Shown here in pieces: positions 18,035-28,463 of a stretch of 64,000 nt of DNA. Below the pieces are notes generated by a model. It did no database searches, was not told the origin of the DNA, and saw only the letters and a program-made list of their open reading frames with translations. The stretch spans positions 1,215,362 through 1,279,361 of the forward strand of contig NZ_KB913035.1 of NCBI RefSeq assembly GCF_000384255.1. Reading direction: 5' to 3'. This DNA comes from Methylotenera mobilis 13 (lineage in GTDB: Bacteria; Pseudomonadota; Gammaproteobacteria; Burkholderiales; Methylophilaceae). Each line of letters begins with the position of its first letter. Position 1 is the stretch's first letter. The position numbers and the translations under genes are program-made.

Positions 18035-21000
18035 TTAAACAAACTCCTTTAGTAAGCTTTTTACAAAGTCTGCACGCAGATTAATTGCTTCAAATTCTAC
18101 TGAAACTCTGAGCTTATCTGGCCCATTCATGCGGCATCTTCTGTCACGTTGTAAAAGATTAATTAACTTGAGCGGGTCTATATCGGCTTTAGGGTTAAAT
18201 TGTAGTTGAATCGCTGCATCCGAGGCGTCAATCTTAATGATACCTAATGGCTTTGCGGCAATACGCAGGCGGTGGCAAGCGATTAATGCTTCGCCCTGCT
18301 CAGGCAGTAAGCCAAAGCGATCAATCAGCTCTTCTTGCAAGTTATCTAAACTATCGTCGTCGTTGCAGTTAGCCAAGCGTTTATAGATGACCAAACGTTC
18401 ATGCACGTCTGGACAGTACTCGTTGGTGAGCAGTGCAGGGGTATGTAGATTGATTTCTGTGGTCACGCCTAATGGTGCGTTTAGGTCTGGTTCTTTGCCA
18501 GCTTTCAGTTGTTTCACAGCGTGGTTCAACATATCAGCATATAAATTAAAGCCGATTTCTTGCATCTCACCGCTTTGTGAGTCGCCAAGCAATTCACCTG
18601 CGCCACGAATCTCTAAGTCGTGCATCGCAAGGTGGAACCCCGCGCCAAGGTCTTCCATCAATTGAATCGCATCTAGGCGTTTTTGTGCCTGTACTGTGAT
18701 TTTACGGCCAGCTTCCGTGAGCAGGTAGGCGTAGGCTTGATGATGCGAGCGTCCTACACGGCCACGCAGTTGATGCATTTGCGCTAGGCCAAACATATCT
18801 GCTTTGTTCATGATGATGGTATTAGCCGTTGGCACATCAATACCAGTTTCGATAATGGTGGTGCAAAGCAATAGATTGTAGCGTTGGTGATAAAAGTCAC
18901 GCATCACATGCTCTAGCTCACGTTCGCGTAACTGTCCGTGGGCAACGGCAATGCGTGCATCTGGCAGAATACGCTCAAGTTTTTCGCGCATAGAGTGTAT
19001 GGTATCCACTTCATTATGCAGGAAGTAAACCTGACCGCCACGTTTAAACTCACGGGTCACCGCTTCGCGGATGATGCCTTCTGAATATTCGGTATGGAAT
19101 GTTTTGATGCTTAGGCGTTTTTGCGGTGGTGTGGCAATCACACTAAACTCACGCAAGCCTTCCATTGCCATGCTTAATGTACGCGGAATAGGGGTTGCTG
19201 TCAGTGTCAGTACATCAACCTCTGCACGTAATGCCTTGAGTTGTTCTTTTTGGCGCACGCCAAAACGGTGCTCTTCATCCAGAATCGCTAAACCCAGATT
19301 TTTGAACTTGACGTCTTTTTGAATTAAACGATGAGTGCCGATAATAATATCAATTTCACCAGCCTCTAGCCCACGTAAAGCTTCAGCCTGTTCTTTTGCT
19401 GTTCTAAAACGTGATATTTCTGCGATTTTAATCGGCCACTCGGCAAAGCGGTCACTGAAGTTATTGAAATGCTGTTCTGCCAGCAGGGTGGTCGGTACGA
19501 GCACCGCAACTTGACGGCCACCCATCACGGCAACAAATGCTGCGCGTAGTGCAACTTCGGTTTTACCAAAACCAACATCGCCACATACCAACCTATCCAT
19601 CGGACGGCCTGATTGCATGTCTTTAATGACGTTTTCAATCGCTTCCAGTTGGTCTGGCGTTTCTTCAAACGGAAAGCCCTCGCTGAATGCTTCGTAATCT
19701 TGCAGGCTTAAAGTGAAAGCATGGCCACGTCTTGCAGCACGTTGCGCATAAAGATTCAGTAACTCAGCCGCAGTGTCGCGGATTTGTTTCAGTGCTTTTT
19801 TCTTAGCTTTTTCCCAACTGCCACTGCCTAAACGGTGTAATGGGGCGGATTCTGGGGGTCCACCAGAGTAACGTGAGATGATAAATAACTGTGATACTGG
19901 CACATATAGCTTATCGTCACCGTAATACTCTAACAGTAAGAACTCAGTTTCACCTTCGCCTAGGTCTAGGTTAATTAAGCCTTTATAACGACCTACGCCA
20001 TGTTGCTCGTGCACGACAGGGTCGTTGATACGCAACTCAGATAAGTCTTTGAGCATGCCTTCTGTACTGCGGGCTTTTTCTTTCTCTCGACGACGCTGTT
20101 GGCGCACGGTGGCAGCATATAATTCTGCCTCAGTAATGATAGCAATCGATTGTGCGTGGTTATCTTTAAAAGCGACACCACTGTGTAGTGCGCTAACACC
20201 CAACATCACATGTGCATCACTGGCTTGAAACTCAGCCCAGGTTTCGCAGATGGCAACTTTTAAGCCATGTTCTGCAAATAACTGGCTCATGGTTTCACGA
20301 CGACCAAGGCTTTCAGCCACAATGAGGATGCGGCCTTTAAATTCAGTGATAAACGTGGTTAATTTATGTATTGGTTGCTCTGCACGGCGCTCAATATCAA
20401 GTGCTGGCAACGTGCTAGTGGTTTTTCCGGCTTCCAAAGTACCACTAGTGAGTACCACTCTGGCAAAGGTATGTGTTGCACTGAAAAAATCTTCAGTTTT
20501 AATCAGCAGTTTTTCTGGCGGTAGTAATGGACGCTCAGCATCATGGGCCAATGTACGGTAGCGAGATTGTGCCTCTCGCCAAAACTGCTGCGCACTTGAG
20601 TCTAGGTCGCCATGCAGGCATAGCAGACTGTCAGTTGCCAAATAATCAAGCAGTGTGGCGGTTTGTTCAAAAAATAGGGGTAAATACCACTCAATACCAC
20701 CAGAGGCGATACCTTTGCTCACATCTTTATAGATTTTTGCGCGTTGCGGGTCGCCTTCAAATGTTTCGCGAAATTGGCTACGGAACAGCGCAATCCCCGT
20801 TTCATCTAGTGGAAACTCACGTGCTGGCAGTAAACGTATTTCTGGCACAGGGTAAAGGCTGCGCTGTGTGTCTACGTCAAAAGTGCGGATGGATTCAATT
20901 TCATCGTCAAACAGATCAATCCGGTATGGCAGTGCAGAACCCATCGGGAATAAATCCACTAAACCACCGCGCACACTGAACTCACCGTGAGAGATTACCT

Positions 21001-21475
21001 GCGTAACATGGTGATAACCCGCTTCTGCACATTGCATACGTAGTGCTTCAATATCTAGTGTCTGCCCTTTTTTGAGCATAAACGTATTGGCACTTAGATA
21101 AGCCTTAGGGCTTAAGCGAATGAGCGCTGTTGCCAACGGCACAATGACGACATCACATGCGTTTTGCGCGATATGGTAGAGCGTGGTGAGGCGATCTGAA
21201 ATTAAGTCTGGATGCGGTGAAAACTGGTCATAAGGTAATGTTTCCCAATCCGGTAGTAAATGCACGGATAAGCTTGGTGCAAAGTAAGGGATTTCCTCTA
21301 ATAGCCTCTGCGCATCAAATCCGCCCGCAGTGATTATCACTAAGGGTTGATTAGGTTTCTGCGTTTTAGATTGCATGGCCAACATAGCTAGTGCAAAAGC
21401 ATCTTCGCCACTGTTTTTGAGTGTTAGCCGATTTGCTTGGCCTTTATTAGGGATTGGCAGGGTGTTCTGCGTCAT
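18035..21475 (-). CDS. mfd: Transcription-repair coupling factor
   Basis: Mfd displaces RNA polymerase stalled at lesions and recruits UvrAB. The 1146-residue length matches the family (1148 in E. coli). The N-terminal UvrB-like region, the CarD-type RNA polymerase interaction domain (about 480-550, with EQHGVGRYKG), the RecG-like helicase (Walker A GDVGFGKTE about 630; DEEHRFG about 733) and the C-terminal TRCF domain are all in order. It lies 94 bp downstream of tldD on the same strand and may be read from the same long transcript. Confidence 0.97.
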   Translation of the reverse strand: MTQNTLPIPNKGQANRLTLKNSGEDAFALAMLAMQSKTQKPNQPLVIITAGGFDAQRLLEEIPYFAPSLSVHLLPDWETLPYDQFSPHPDLISDRLTTLYHIAQNACDVVIVPLATALIRLSPKAYLSANTFMLKKGQTLDIEALRMQCAEAGYHHVTQVISHGEFSVRGGLVDLFPMGSALPYRIDLFDDEIESIRTFDVDTQRSLYPVPEIRLLPAREFPLDETGIALFRSQFRETFEGDPQRAKIYKDVSKGIASGGIEWYLPLFFEQTATLLDYLATDSLLCLHGDLDSSAQQFWREAQSRYRTLAHDAERPLLPPEKLLIKTEDFFSATHTFARVVLTSGTLEAGKTTSTLPALDIERRAEQPIHKLTTFITEFKGRILIVAESLGRRETMSQLFAEHGLKVAICETWAEFQASDAHVMLGVSALHSGVAFKDNHAQSIAIITEAELYAATVRQQRRREKEKARSTEGMLKDLSELRINDPVVHEQHGVGRYKGLINLDLGEGETEFLLLEYYGDDKLYVPVSQLFIISRYSGGPPESAPLHRLGSGSWEKAKKKALKQIRDTAAELLNLYAQRAARRGHAFTLSLQDYEAFSEGFPFEETPDQLEAIENVIKDMQSGRPMDRLVCGDVGFGKTEVALRAAFVAVMGGRQVAVLVPTTLLAEQHFNNFSDRFAEWPIKIAEISRFRTAKEQAEALRGLEAGEIDIIIGTHRLIQKDVKFKNLGLAILDEEHRFGVRQKEQLKALRAEVDVLTLTATPIPRTLSMAMEGLREFSVIATPPQKRLSIKTFHTEYSEGIIREAVTREFKRGGQVYFLHNEVDTIHSMREKLERILPDARIAVAHGQLRERELEHVMRDFYHQRYNLLLCTTIIETGIDVPTANTIIMNKADMFGLAQMHQLRGRVGRSHHQAYAYLLTEAGRKITVQAQKRLDAIQLMEDLGAGFHLAMHDLEIRGAGELLGDSQSGEMQEIGFNLYADMLNHAVKQLKAGKEPDLNAPLGVTTEINLHTPALLTNEYCPDVHERLVIYKRLANCNDDDSLDNLQEELIDRFGLLPEQGEALIACHRLRIAAKPLGIIKIDASDAAIQLQFNPKADIDPLKLINLLQRDRRCRMNGPDKLRVSVEFEAINLRADFVKSLLKEFV

Positions 21476-21534
21476 GGGGTTATGATTTTGTTGCGATGAG
21501 AAAGGGCAGATTATAACGGCTGTTAGGGAATCTC

Positions 21535-21561
21535 CGTTATAAATTCTGCGTTATAAATTCT
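21535..21561. repeat. Short tandem repeat upstream of mfd
   Basis: CGTTATAAATTCT occurs twice in tandem (21535-21547 and 21549-21561) with a 14-bp period in the tldD-mfd gap. It looks like local slippage. Whether it affects an mfd promoter is unknown. Confidence 0.4.
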
Positions 21562-21569
21562 ATGTTAAT

Positions 21570-23045
21570 TTAAGCAGTGCCACCTACCGTTAAGCCGTCA
21601 ATCTTCAAGGTTGGTTGCCCAACACCTACTGGCACACTTTGTCCTTCTTTGCCGCAAGTGCCCACGCCCGAGTCAAGTGACATGTCGTTACCAATCATGG
21701 AAACACGTTTCAGTACATCAGGGCCATTGCCAATGAGTGTAGCGCCTTTTACTGGGTAGGTAATTTTACCGTCTTCGATCATATAAGCTTCTGCGGCACT
21801 AAATACAAACTTGCCGCTAGTAATATCGACCTGACCACCACCAAAATTAGCCGCATATAAGCCTTTTTTGACAGATTTGATGATTTCTTCAGGCGGTAGC
21901 GTGCCATTAAGCATGTAGGTATTGGTCATGCGCGGCATTGGAATATGCGCATAACTTTCGCGGCGTGCATTGCCTGTAAGTGGCATGTTCATCAGGCGTG
22001 CATTTAAGGTGTCTTGAATATAACCACGCAAGATACCATCTTCAATCAATACAGTTCTGTTAGTAGGGTTGCCTTCGTCATCCATGCTAAGTGAACCACG
22101 ACGGTCTGCAATCGTACCATCATCTACAATGGTAATGCCTTTTGCAGCGACTTGCTGCCCAATCATATTGCTAAAGGCAGAACTGCCTTTGCGATTAAAG
22201 TCACCTTCTAAACCGTGACCAATTGCCTCATGTAATAAAATGCCAGGCCAGCCAGCCCCTAAAACCACTGTCATGCTACCAGCTGGGGCAGGGCGCGCAT
22301 CTAAATTAACCAGTGCTTGATGCACTGCTTTTTGTGCGTATTCGTGTAGGACTTCATCCGTGAAATAACTGTAATCAAAACGACCACCACCACCAGCTGA
22401 ACCTTGCTCGCGACGACCGTTGCTTTCAGCAATGACGTTAATGCCAACGCGGACTAGTGGCCGAATGTCTGCAGCCATTACACCGTCATGACGTGCCACC
22501 ATGACCACTTCATACTCACCAGCAATCGATGCAGTGACTTGCGTGATACGTGGATCTAGTTTTCTCGCAATTGACTCTAAATGCTCTAAAAGTTTCACTT
22601 TTGCATCTGCTGATAGAGAAGCAATCGGATCTTGCGGAAGATATAACTGTGGTGCTTGTGGCTTAATAATTGAGCTGGCCGTTTGTTCATTACCCAAGCT
22701 GGAAATCGATTTCGTCGCTTTAGCTGCTTCTACTAATGCTTTTAAATTAATATCATCCGAGTAGGCGAAGGCTGTTTTCTCACCGCTCACTGCACGGACA
22801 CCAACACCTTGGTCGATTGAGAAATTACCAGATTTCACCTGACCTTCTTCTAGCCCCCAGCTTTCACTGCGGCTATATTGAAAATATAGGTCAGCATAGT
22901 CAATTTGATGAGACATCATGTCTGCGAGTACATTTTGTAATTTCGCTACATCTAAGTTTGCTGGTGCAAGCAACGCTTCTGTCGCGGCATCAAAATGCGA
23001 ACCTTTGATAAGGTTGGAGTGCTGTAGTGATGATTCAGTTTTCAT
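21570..23045 (-). CDS. tldD: Metalloprotease TldD
   Basis: TldD is the catalytic subunit of the TldD/TldE zinc protease that trims peptides such as modified microcin precursors and CcdA. I start it at ATG 23045 (MKTESSLQHS), giving 491 residues, close to the family length. The GTG at 23141 would add 32 residues with no homologous character. The zinc motif HEAIGHGLEGD near residues 272-282 is intact, and the C-terminus VGTCGKEGQSVPVGVGQPT is typical of TldD. TldE is not in this window. Neighbours are the nitrilase upstream and mfd downstream. Confidence 0.94.
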   Translation of the reverse strand: MKTESSLQHSNLIKGSHFDAATEALLAPANLDVAKLQNVLADMMSHQIDYADLYFQYSRSESWGLEEGQVKSGNFSIDQGVGVRAVSGEKTAFAYSDDINLKALVEAAKATKSISSLGNEQTASSIIKPQAPQLYLPQDPIASLSADAKVKLLEHLESIARKLDPRITQVTASIAGEYEVVMVARHDGVMAADIRPLVRVGINVIAESNGRREQGSAGGGGRFDYSYFTDEVLHEYAQKAVHQALVNLDARPAPAGSMTVVLGAGWPGILLHEAIGHGLEGDFNRKGSSAFSNMIGQQVAAKGITIVDDGTIADRRGSLSMDDEGNPTNRTVLIEDGILRGYIQDTLNARLMNMPLTGNARRESYAHIPMPRMTNTYMLNGTLPPEEIIKSVKKGLYAANFGGGQVDITSGKFVFSAAEAYMIEDGKITYPVKGATLIGNGPDVLKRVSMIGNDMSLDSGVGTCGKEGQSVPVGVGQPTLKIDGLTVGGTA

Positions 23046-23323
23046 GAGTTCATTTTCAAAAAATATTCGGTAAGCAAAAGTAATGAGTTGAACTGTTTTA
23101 TAACAAGCGTTTACTTTTAGTAAGCACTTTTTTATCAACACATCTAGGCAAAAAATCTACTCAGCTATTTAATATACACTAGTACACAGCGTACAGCATT
23201 CAAGCAGGGCTGCACGTGATTCAGATATTTAGCTAGATGAAATTTGAGTGTAACGTCGCCAGCAATATTCACGCGTCAGTATCGCTAGCGCAACAATCAC
23301 GCCTAAAATATTGATGCGTACCG

Positions 23324-24199
23324 TTATCCGACAACCTTAATGGTGCGATGTTTCAATGCAGGCAAACTTTTTCTTAAACTTTCCTGATATTTCGGGTTCA
23401 TGGTTGCCATGACAACGCCTGAGCCGCGTGGTAAACGATCAAGCACAACACCCCATGGGTCTACAATCATACTGTTGCCGTGTGTTTCACGTCCTGATAT
23501 GTGGTAACCACCTTGTGCAGGTGCAATCACATAGCTTAGATTTTCTATCGCACGTGCACGAATCAGGCTTTCCCAGTGGGCCTTACCTGTCGTATCGGTA
23601 AAAGCAGAAGGTACGACGATGATGTTGACCTCGCCCATTGCCCTGTATAGTTCAGGGAAGCGCAAATCATAGCAAATCGATAAGCCAATTTTACCGAACG
23701 GACTGTCGATCACTTTGATTGTGTCGCCAGCTTCAATCGTTTTTTCTTCGGTGTAATGTTCATTGCCAAGCTTTAGACCAAACAGATGAATTTTATCGTA
23801 GCGCGCAACTTGCTTACCTTTGTCATCAAACACCAAGCAGCTGTTGCGCACTTTGTTTGGAAAGTTACTGACTAAGGGCACAGAGCCGCCAATTAACCAG
23901 ACTTTATGTTTTTTTGCAGTTTTGCTTAAAAAATCCTGAATCGGACCTTTACCTTCTTCTTCACGGGCAGCCACTTTGTCAGATTCTTTTAAGCCCATAA
24001 TGGCAAAGTATTCCGGCAGTACAATCAGCTTTGCGCCTTGGTTTGCTGCAATTTCAATCAGGCGCTCTGCTTCACTTAGATTGGCACTGACATAAGGACC
24101 CGATGCCATTTGAATGCCAGCCATTTTAATAATACCTTTAGTGGTATTTTGGCTGCTGAGTTTAGCTTTGGTAGTTGTTACGCGAGAAGTAATGGCCAT
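23324..24199 (-). CDS. Nitrilase/omega-amidase family carbon-nitrogen hydrolase
   Basis: The 291-residue protein has the nitrilase-superfamily catalytic triad: Glu in VLPEYFA, Lys in RYDKIHLFG and Cys in SICYDLRFPELYR. This subgroup is close to Nit1/YafV-like amidases that may remove deaminated glutathione or omega-amides. The exact substrate cannot be set from sequence. About 25 residues precede the conserved MAGIQMASGP, so a start at 24124 is also possible; the 24199 ATG has only a modest GGA site. It sits between yhdP and tldD, a frequent order in proteobacteria. Confidence 0.85.
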   Translation of the reverse strand: MAITSRVTTTKAKLSSQNTTKGIIKMAGIQMASGPYVSANLSEAERLIEIAANQGAKLIVLPEYFAIMGLKESDKVAAREEEGKGPIQDFLSKTAKKHKVWLIGGSVPLVSNFPNKVRNSCLVFDDKGKQVARYDKIHLFGLKLGNEHYTEEKTIEAGDTIKVIDSPFGKIGLSICYDLRFPELYRAMGEVNIIVVPSAFTDTTGKAHWESLIRARAIENLSYVIAPAQGGYHISGRETHGNSMIVDPWGVVLDRLPRGSGVVMATMNPKYQESLRKSLPALKHRTIKVVG

Positions 24200-24253
24200 G
24201 TCATATCCAAACAGTTTTTTAAATTCTTTTTATAGCTAATAAGCACTTATTTT

Positions 24254-27200
24254 TTAATTGATTAGTGGGTTATCCTGATTACTTTTAGGCTCGTTTTCAG
24301 GTTTTACCTCTTGAGGATTGTCCCAAGAGCCTATGATTTCATAATCAGTTGATACAATTTTGTTTAAAGGGTCTTTTAGCACTTTTTGGGCTAAAAATGC
24401 CACAGCACCAGCTAATGGACCACCAGCCAAAGCGGCAAGCGAAATGCTATCACTAATCCTAGGCGAAACGTTAACAAAAAGATGTTGCGTCTCTTTTTGG
24501 AGATTGGTTTCACCTTTAATGCTGACATCAGCCGCAGGACCTGCCATTTTAAAGTTGTCGCTACGCATGATGCCCCGATCAATTTTAACGGTTGCATTGA
24601 TTTTGTCAAAAGCAAAGCCATTGCTAAACAAATCTTTAAAATCTAATGACAGACGTCTTGGTAAGCTTTGCAGGCTGAGTAAGCCCAGCAGTCTACCTAC
24701 GCCTGGTTGTACTTGTAAAATCTGGCCTTTACGCACGTCAAACTTCAGCTCGCCACTGAGGCGTGTTGTATCAAATTGATGGGGGCTGCCAGGCCAATGC
24801 AGTTGTCCGCTGAGTTTACCTTCGCCATCTTTAATCGTATCGGCATAGCCTAACCTGCTCAGCGTTTTACCTAGATCTTTGATATCCCATCTAATATTAA
24901 GATAGGTGTTTGGATTTCTTACCCAGTTATTCCATTGTCCTTCCGCACTAATAGTACCTTCAGGGGTAATGAATTTTATTTTCTGGATATCCCAGTTGTC
25001 ATTTTCTGGATAAGCAATCACCTCTAAGCTTCCAAGGTTCTTTTTATGAAACTCAAAGTTATCCGCAATAATGTCGAGAGCAGGATAGTCTTGCTCCAGT
25101 TTGGTAAATTGTTTTACATTAGTCATGTCTGCAACATCACTAGGCACTGATAGCTGGTCTGGTGCAGTTTCTGGAATGGTGAAGTTGCTTAAACGAGCGA
25201 TCAACTTGCCATTTTTCTGATCTATCCATTGCAAGTTACCCGTAATCTCTTTACTTTGAATAGTAATTCGCAAATTGTTTGTATTGCTAAGTTCAGTAAT
25301 ATTGACTTGGTTAAGACGTCGATTAAAGATGTCGAGTGCCTTAATCGATAGCGCTACTTTTTGAATGGGGAGTTTAGGCTGTTGTTTTGTAGTGTCTGAT
25401 AAGTTTTTTACGACATAACGCCATGCATCTGCGTTTAGGTAATCTAAGTTGCCTGTTAAGGAAATGCCTGTTGGCTTGCCTGATTCATTAGAGACTGAAG
25501 GCTCAACTTTAATATCACCCCCTAATTGAATGTTGGCATTATTCAACTCAAACTTGCCGTCATTTAATACGCTGGTGATTTTTGCACCAGCTTTATTGCC
25601 AATGTTGATAAAAGTGTTGCTCACATTAGGTTCTTGTCTTTTATCAACACGCAGGCTTAGGGCTTGGCTTGCAGATTTATCGAATGGCGCGGGTAGGCGA
25701 GAAGTAATACCTGTTAAATCTGAGCGGATGCTAATACTAATGCGTGGTTTCTGAATCAGAATGTCGCCAATCCAATCTGTGCCACCGCTAATGTAGTCGC
25801 TCGCTTTTGCTAGCGACTGTTCTTTTAGCATTTGTTTGATACTGCTGTCGCTCAGCTTGCCTCTTGCCAGTATACGTATGGATTTGTCTTTAGCTGTACT
25901 TAAGTTAAAGGCAAGTGGAGAACCAAACGCTAATGCTTTAATATTTTTGGCACTTAAGCTATTTTCTGTGAACTCCAGATTACCGTTAATTTGGGTGAGC
26001 GTTGGGATATCTTCACTTTCCATTTTTCCGTTAGTAATCTGATATAGCCCTTTATATTTAGAGGCGTCTAAATCTTCTAATGGAATACTTAACCCTAAGC
26101 TAAGCTTGCCTGTACCACTTGTTTTGAGATTGTCAGTAAACCCCTCTGTGAGTGTATGTACTGGGCTTTTATTCACAAAAACAATACCTTCGCTGACGGG
26201 GCCTTGTAGCTCAGATTGGATGCTCAGGATAGGGTAGTCCGCATCTAATTGAGCGATGGTTGTTTTACTTTTAATGATTTGATTGCCAAATATATGCCCA
26301 GTATGCGCATTGAGCTCCATGCGGTTACCCTCAAATAAGAGATCTAGGCCTAATTTCTCGATGACAGGCCAGTCTGTACCATACTCTAAAAGAGCATCAC
26401 TGACCTTCGCCGTTACCCTGAACAAGCCTTGTTTGGTATCTAGATTATTTTTGCTATCTACAAATGGAAAGTCAGCTAATCGGCCTTTTACGATTAAATT
26501 AACATCGTTAGCGGTGCCTTCTAATATTGAGGTGTCCAACCAATTGAGAGTGGTTTCACCCAGCATGGTTGGATAGTAAAACTTGGCATACTTCGCATTG
26601 CCATGATTAAATTTACCTTTTAAATCAAGGAATCCACCTTTTTTTCCATCCATCAGATAACTTGCATCAACAGTGCCAGATAAATGCGGACTATTCATCT
26701 TTAATGAATTGACATTGATTTCTGTTTGGTGGTCATCAATGTTCCAAGTGACTTTACCCTCAAGCGTATTGAAAGGGATCGGCCAACGTAATATGCCTTT
26801 CATTTCTAAATTTGCTTGATGTGTATCTAGTCGTAAAGAGCCTGATTTTTGGTTTGCACTAAGCTCGCCAGATAGGTTGTTAAAGCCAGGGATATTTTCG
26901 TATGCAGTTAAATTTAAACGATTAAACTTGGTATTTAATTGGTAGGTTTTTGTGACATTGTTTTGTGCTTCCCATACGATATTCAGGTCTTCTAACTCAC
27001 CTTGCGGATTTGCCGCATTGATAAATGCCAGAAGCTTTTCAGGAATTGGTAGTTGGGATAAGGTTGTTTGAATGTTAGTCAACCCTAAGCCTGGCATGCT
27101 CAGGTTGAAGTTTTGTTCACCTTTAATCGTTTGGCTGTAGTTCGCTGAAAGCGCTTTGATGTTAAAGCCGTTGGCGGTGCTTGCATTAAGCGCATTCACA

Positions 27201-28180
27201 CTTAAAGAATGACCAAACTTGCTTGCAGTGCCTAGTAGCTTACTTTTGTTTAGGTTTTTCCAGGCAATGTTTCCAGATAGCTTGTCTAACATTAATGGTG
27301 CAAGATCTGGTTTTGTTTGTAGTTGTATATTTTCTAATGCAACATGACTGTTGATTGATTGTAATTGGTGATTGGAGAAATTAATCGTTACATCTGTACT
27401 GCCTGTGCCTGCACTTAAATTGATTGGGTAATCTACCCATGTTTTGTATGCGGCTAGATCAGCATTTTTAAGTTGCAGACGCACTTTACCATCCCAGTCT
27501 TGGGTTTTGCTGACGTCGCTTCCATAAAAGCTACCACTGAGCAGAATTGGCTGTATGCTGCCGACTGATGGTGAAGCGCTAGCGCTGAAGCTGTGATTTC
27601 TTATGAGGCTTCTCCAAGGTGGGCTTAAAATCTCCAAATTGAGGTTATTTAAACTTAGTTCAGGCGCGTTTCTGAGTTCGTCTAACCAGAGCACTTTAGC
27701 ATTGGTGATGGCTAGTTTGTTTTGCCTTAACAACCAATTGGCTAAGTCAGGTTTTGATTCTCCGGCGGTACTAATGCCTGCGACAAAAATTTCGCCCTTG
27801 GTATTGCGGCGTATGGTGAGCTCTGGGTCATGAATAATGAGCTCGGCTAAATGTGGCTCTAGCAGCGGAACGCTTAGCCATGACACCGCAACCTCAATAT
27901 TTTTTAACTGTAGCGCTGAGCGATCTTGCGCATCGAATATATCGATATTACTTAACACTAAATGAGGATTAATTCCTTGCCAGTTGGCTTTGATGTCACC
28001 AATGACGACTTTTTGATTTGCAGATTTGCTGGCAAAACGGGCAATTTCATCTTTATGTTGGCCAATATTCGGCATTAGCCAGAAATGAATAGTGAGTGCG
28101 ATAGCAAGCACGATGATCGCTGAAACGCCAGCTACCCATAACATTGCTCGATAAACCCAAAGTAGAGATTTTTTAACCAT
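24254..28180 (-). CDS. yhdP: YhdP/AsmA-family envelope phospholipid transport protein
   Basis: A 1308-residue protein with one N-terminal transmembrane helix (about 12-33) and a very long periplasmic part rich in alternating beta strands, as in the AsmA-like bridge proteins. Family members (YhdP, TamB, YdbH) are thought to carry phospholipids between the inner and outer membranes. The C-terminal region has the AsmA-like signature around FDVRKGQILQVQPGVGRLLG (near residue 1150). It heads the run yhdP, nitrilase, tldD, mfd, and is divergent from the ABC-F gene across 283 bp. Confidence 0.88.
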   Translation of the reverse strand: MVKKSLLWVYRAMLWVAGVSAIIVLAIALTIHFWLMPNIGQHKDEIARFASKSANQKVVIGDIKANWQGINPHLVLSNIDIFDAQDRSALQLKNIEVAVSWLSVPLLEPHLAELIIHDPELTIRRNTKGEIFVAGISTAGESKPDLANWLLRQNKLAITNAKVLWLDELRNAPELSLNNLNLEILSPPWRSLIRNHSFSASASPSVGSIQPILLSGSFYGSDVSKTQDWDGKVRLQLKNADLAAYKTWVDYPINLSAGTGSTDVTINFSNHQLQSINSHVALENIQLQTKPDLAPLMLDKLSGNIAWKNLNKSKLLGTASKFGHSLSVNALNASTANGFNIKALSANYSQTIKGEQNFNLSMPGLGLTNIQTTLSQLPIPEKLLAFINAANPQGELEDLNIVWEAQNNVTKTYQLNTKFNRLNLTAYENIPGFNNLSGELSANQKSGSLRLDTHQANLEMKGILRWPIPFNTLEGKVTWNIDDHQTEINVNSLKMNSPHLSGTVDASYLMDGKKGGFLDLKGKFNHGNAKYAKFYYPTMLGETTLNWLDTSILEGTANDVNLIVKGRLADFPFVDSKNNLDTKQGLFRVTAKVSDALLEYGTDWPVIEKLGLDLLFEGNRMELNAHTGHIFGNQIIKSKTTIAQLDADYPILSIQSELQGPVSEGIVFVNKSPVHTLTEGFTDNLKTSGTGKLSLGLSIPLEDLDASKYKGLYQITNGKMESEDIPTLTQINGNLEFTENSLSAKNIKALAFGSPLAFNLSTAKDKSIRILARGKLSDSSIKQMLKEQSLAKASDYISGGTDWIGDILIQKPRISISIRSDLTGITSRLPAPFDKSASQALSLRVDKRQEPNVSNTFINIGNKAGAKITSVLNDGKFELNNANIQLGGDIKVEPSVSNESGKPTGISLTGNLDYLNADAWRYVVKNLSDTTKQQPKLPIQKVALSIKALDIFNRRLNQVNITELSNTNNLRITIQSKEITGNLQWIDQKNGKLIARLSNFTIPETAPDQLSVPSDVADMTNVKQFTKLEQDYPALDIIADNFEFHKKNLGSLEVIAYPENDNWDIQKIKFITPEGTISAEGQWNNWVRNPNTYLNIRWDIKDLGKTLSRLGYADTIKDGEGKLSGQLHWPGSPHQFDTTRLSGELKFDVRKGQILQVQPGVGRLLGLLSLQSLPRRLSLDFKDLFSNGFAFDKINATVKIDRGIMRSDNFKMAGPAADVSIKGETNLQKETQHLFVNVSPRISDSISLAALAGGPLAGAVAFLAQKVLKDPLNKIVSTDYEIIGSWDNPQEVKPENEPKSNQDNPLIN

Positions 28181-28463
28181 TGATAATGTGGGTTTTATTT
28201 TTAATATATTAGTCCTGCATTTTACTTGAATATTGTGTATATAGATTGATAATCACGGTGCTGCGACTGTAAAACTGCGTAAATTTTCACAAATCTATCC
28301 TAAAAGTAAAAGAGTGTTTAAGCGTATGCATAGTAATCATTTAGAATAACAAACTTGTCAGCTTGGTGATAAGTAATAGTTGCGCTTTCATTATGCTAAC
28401 AATGACTGAGTGAAGCTTATGTAATTCACCAGTTTTGTTCAATTTAATTCATATGGTTATCTC

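Noticed and set aside
23220-23320. Short minus-strand frame between the nitrilase and tldD genes (INILGVIVALAILTREYCW)
   Set aside because: No usable start codon except a late GTG and only about 20 residues after it; likely non-coding.
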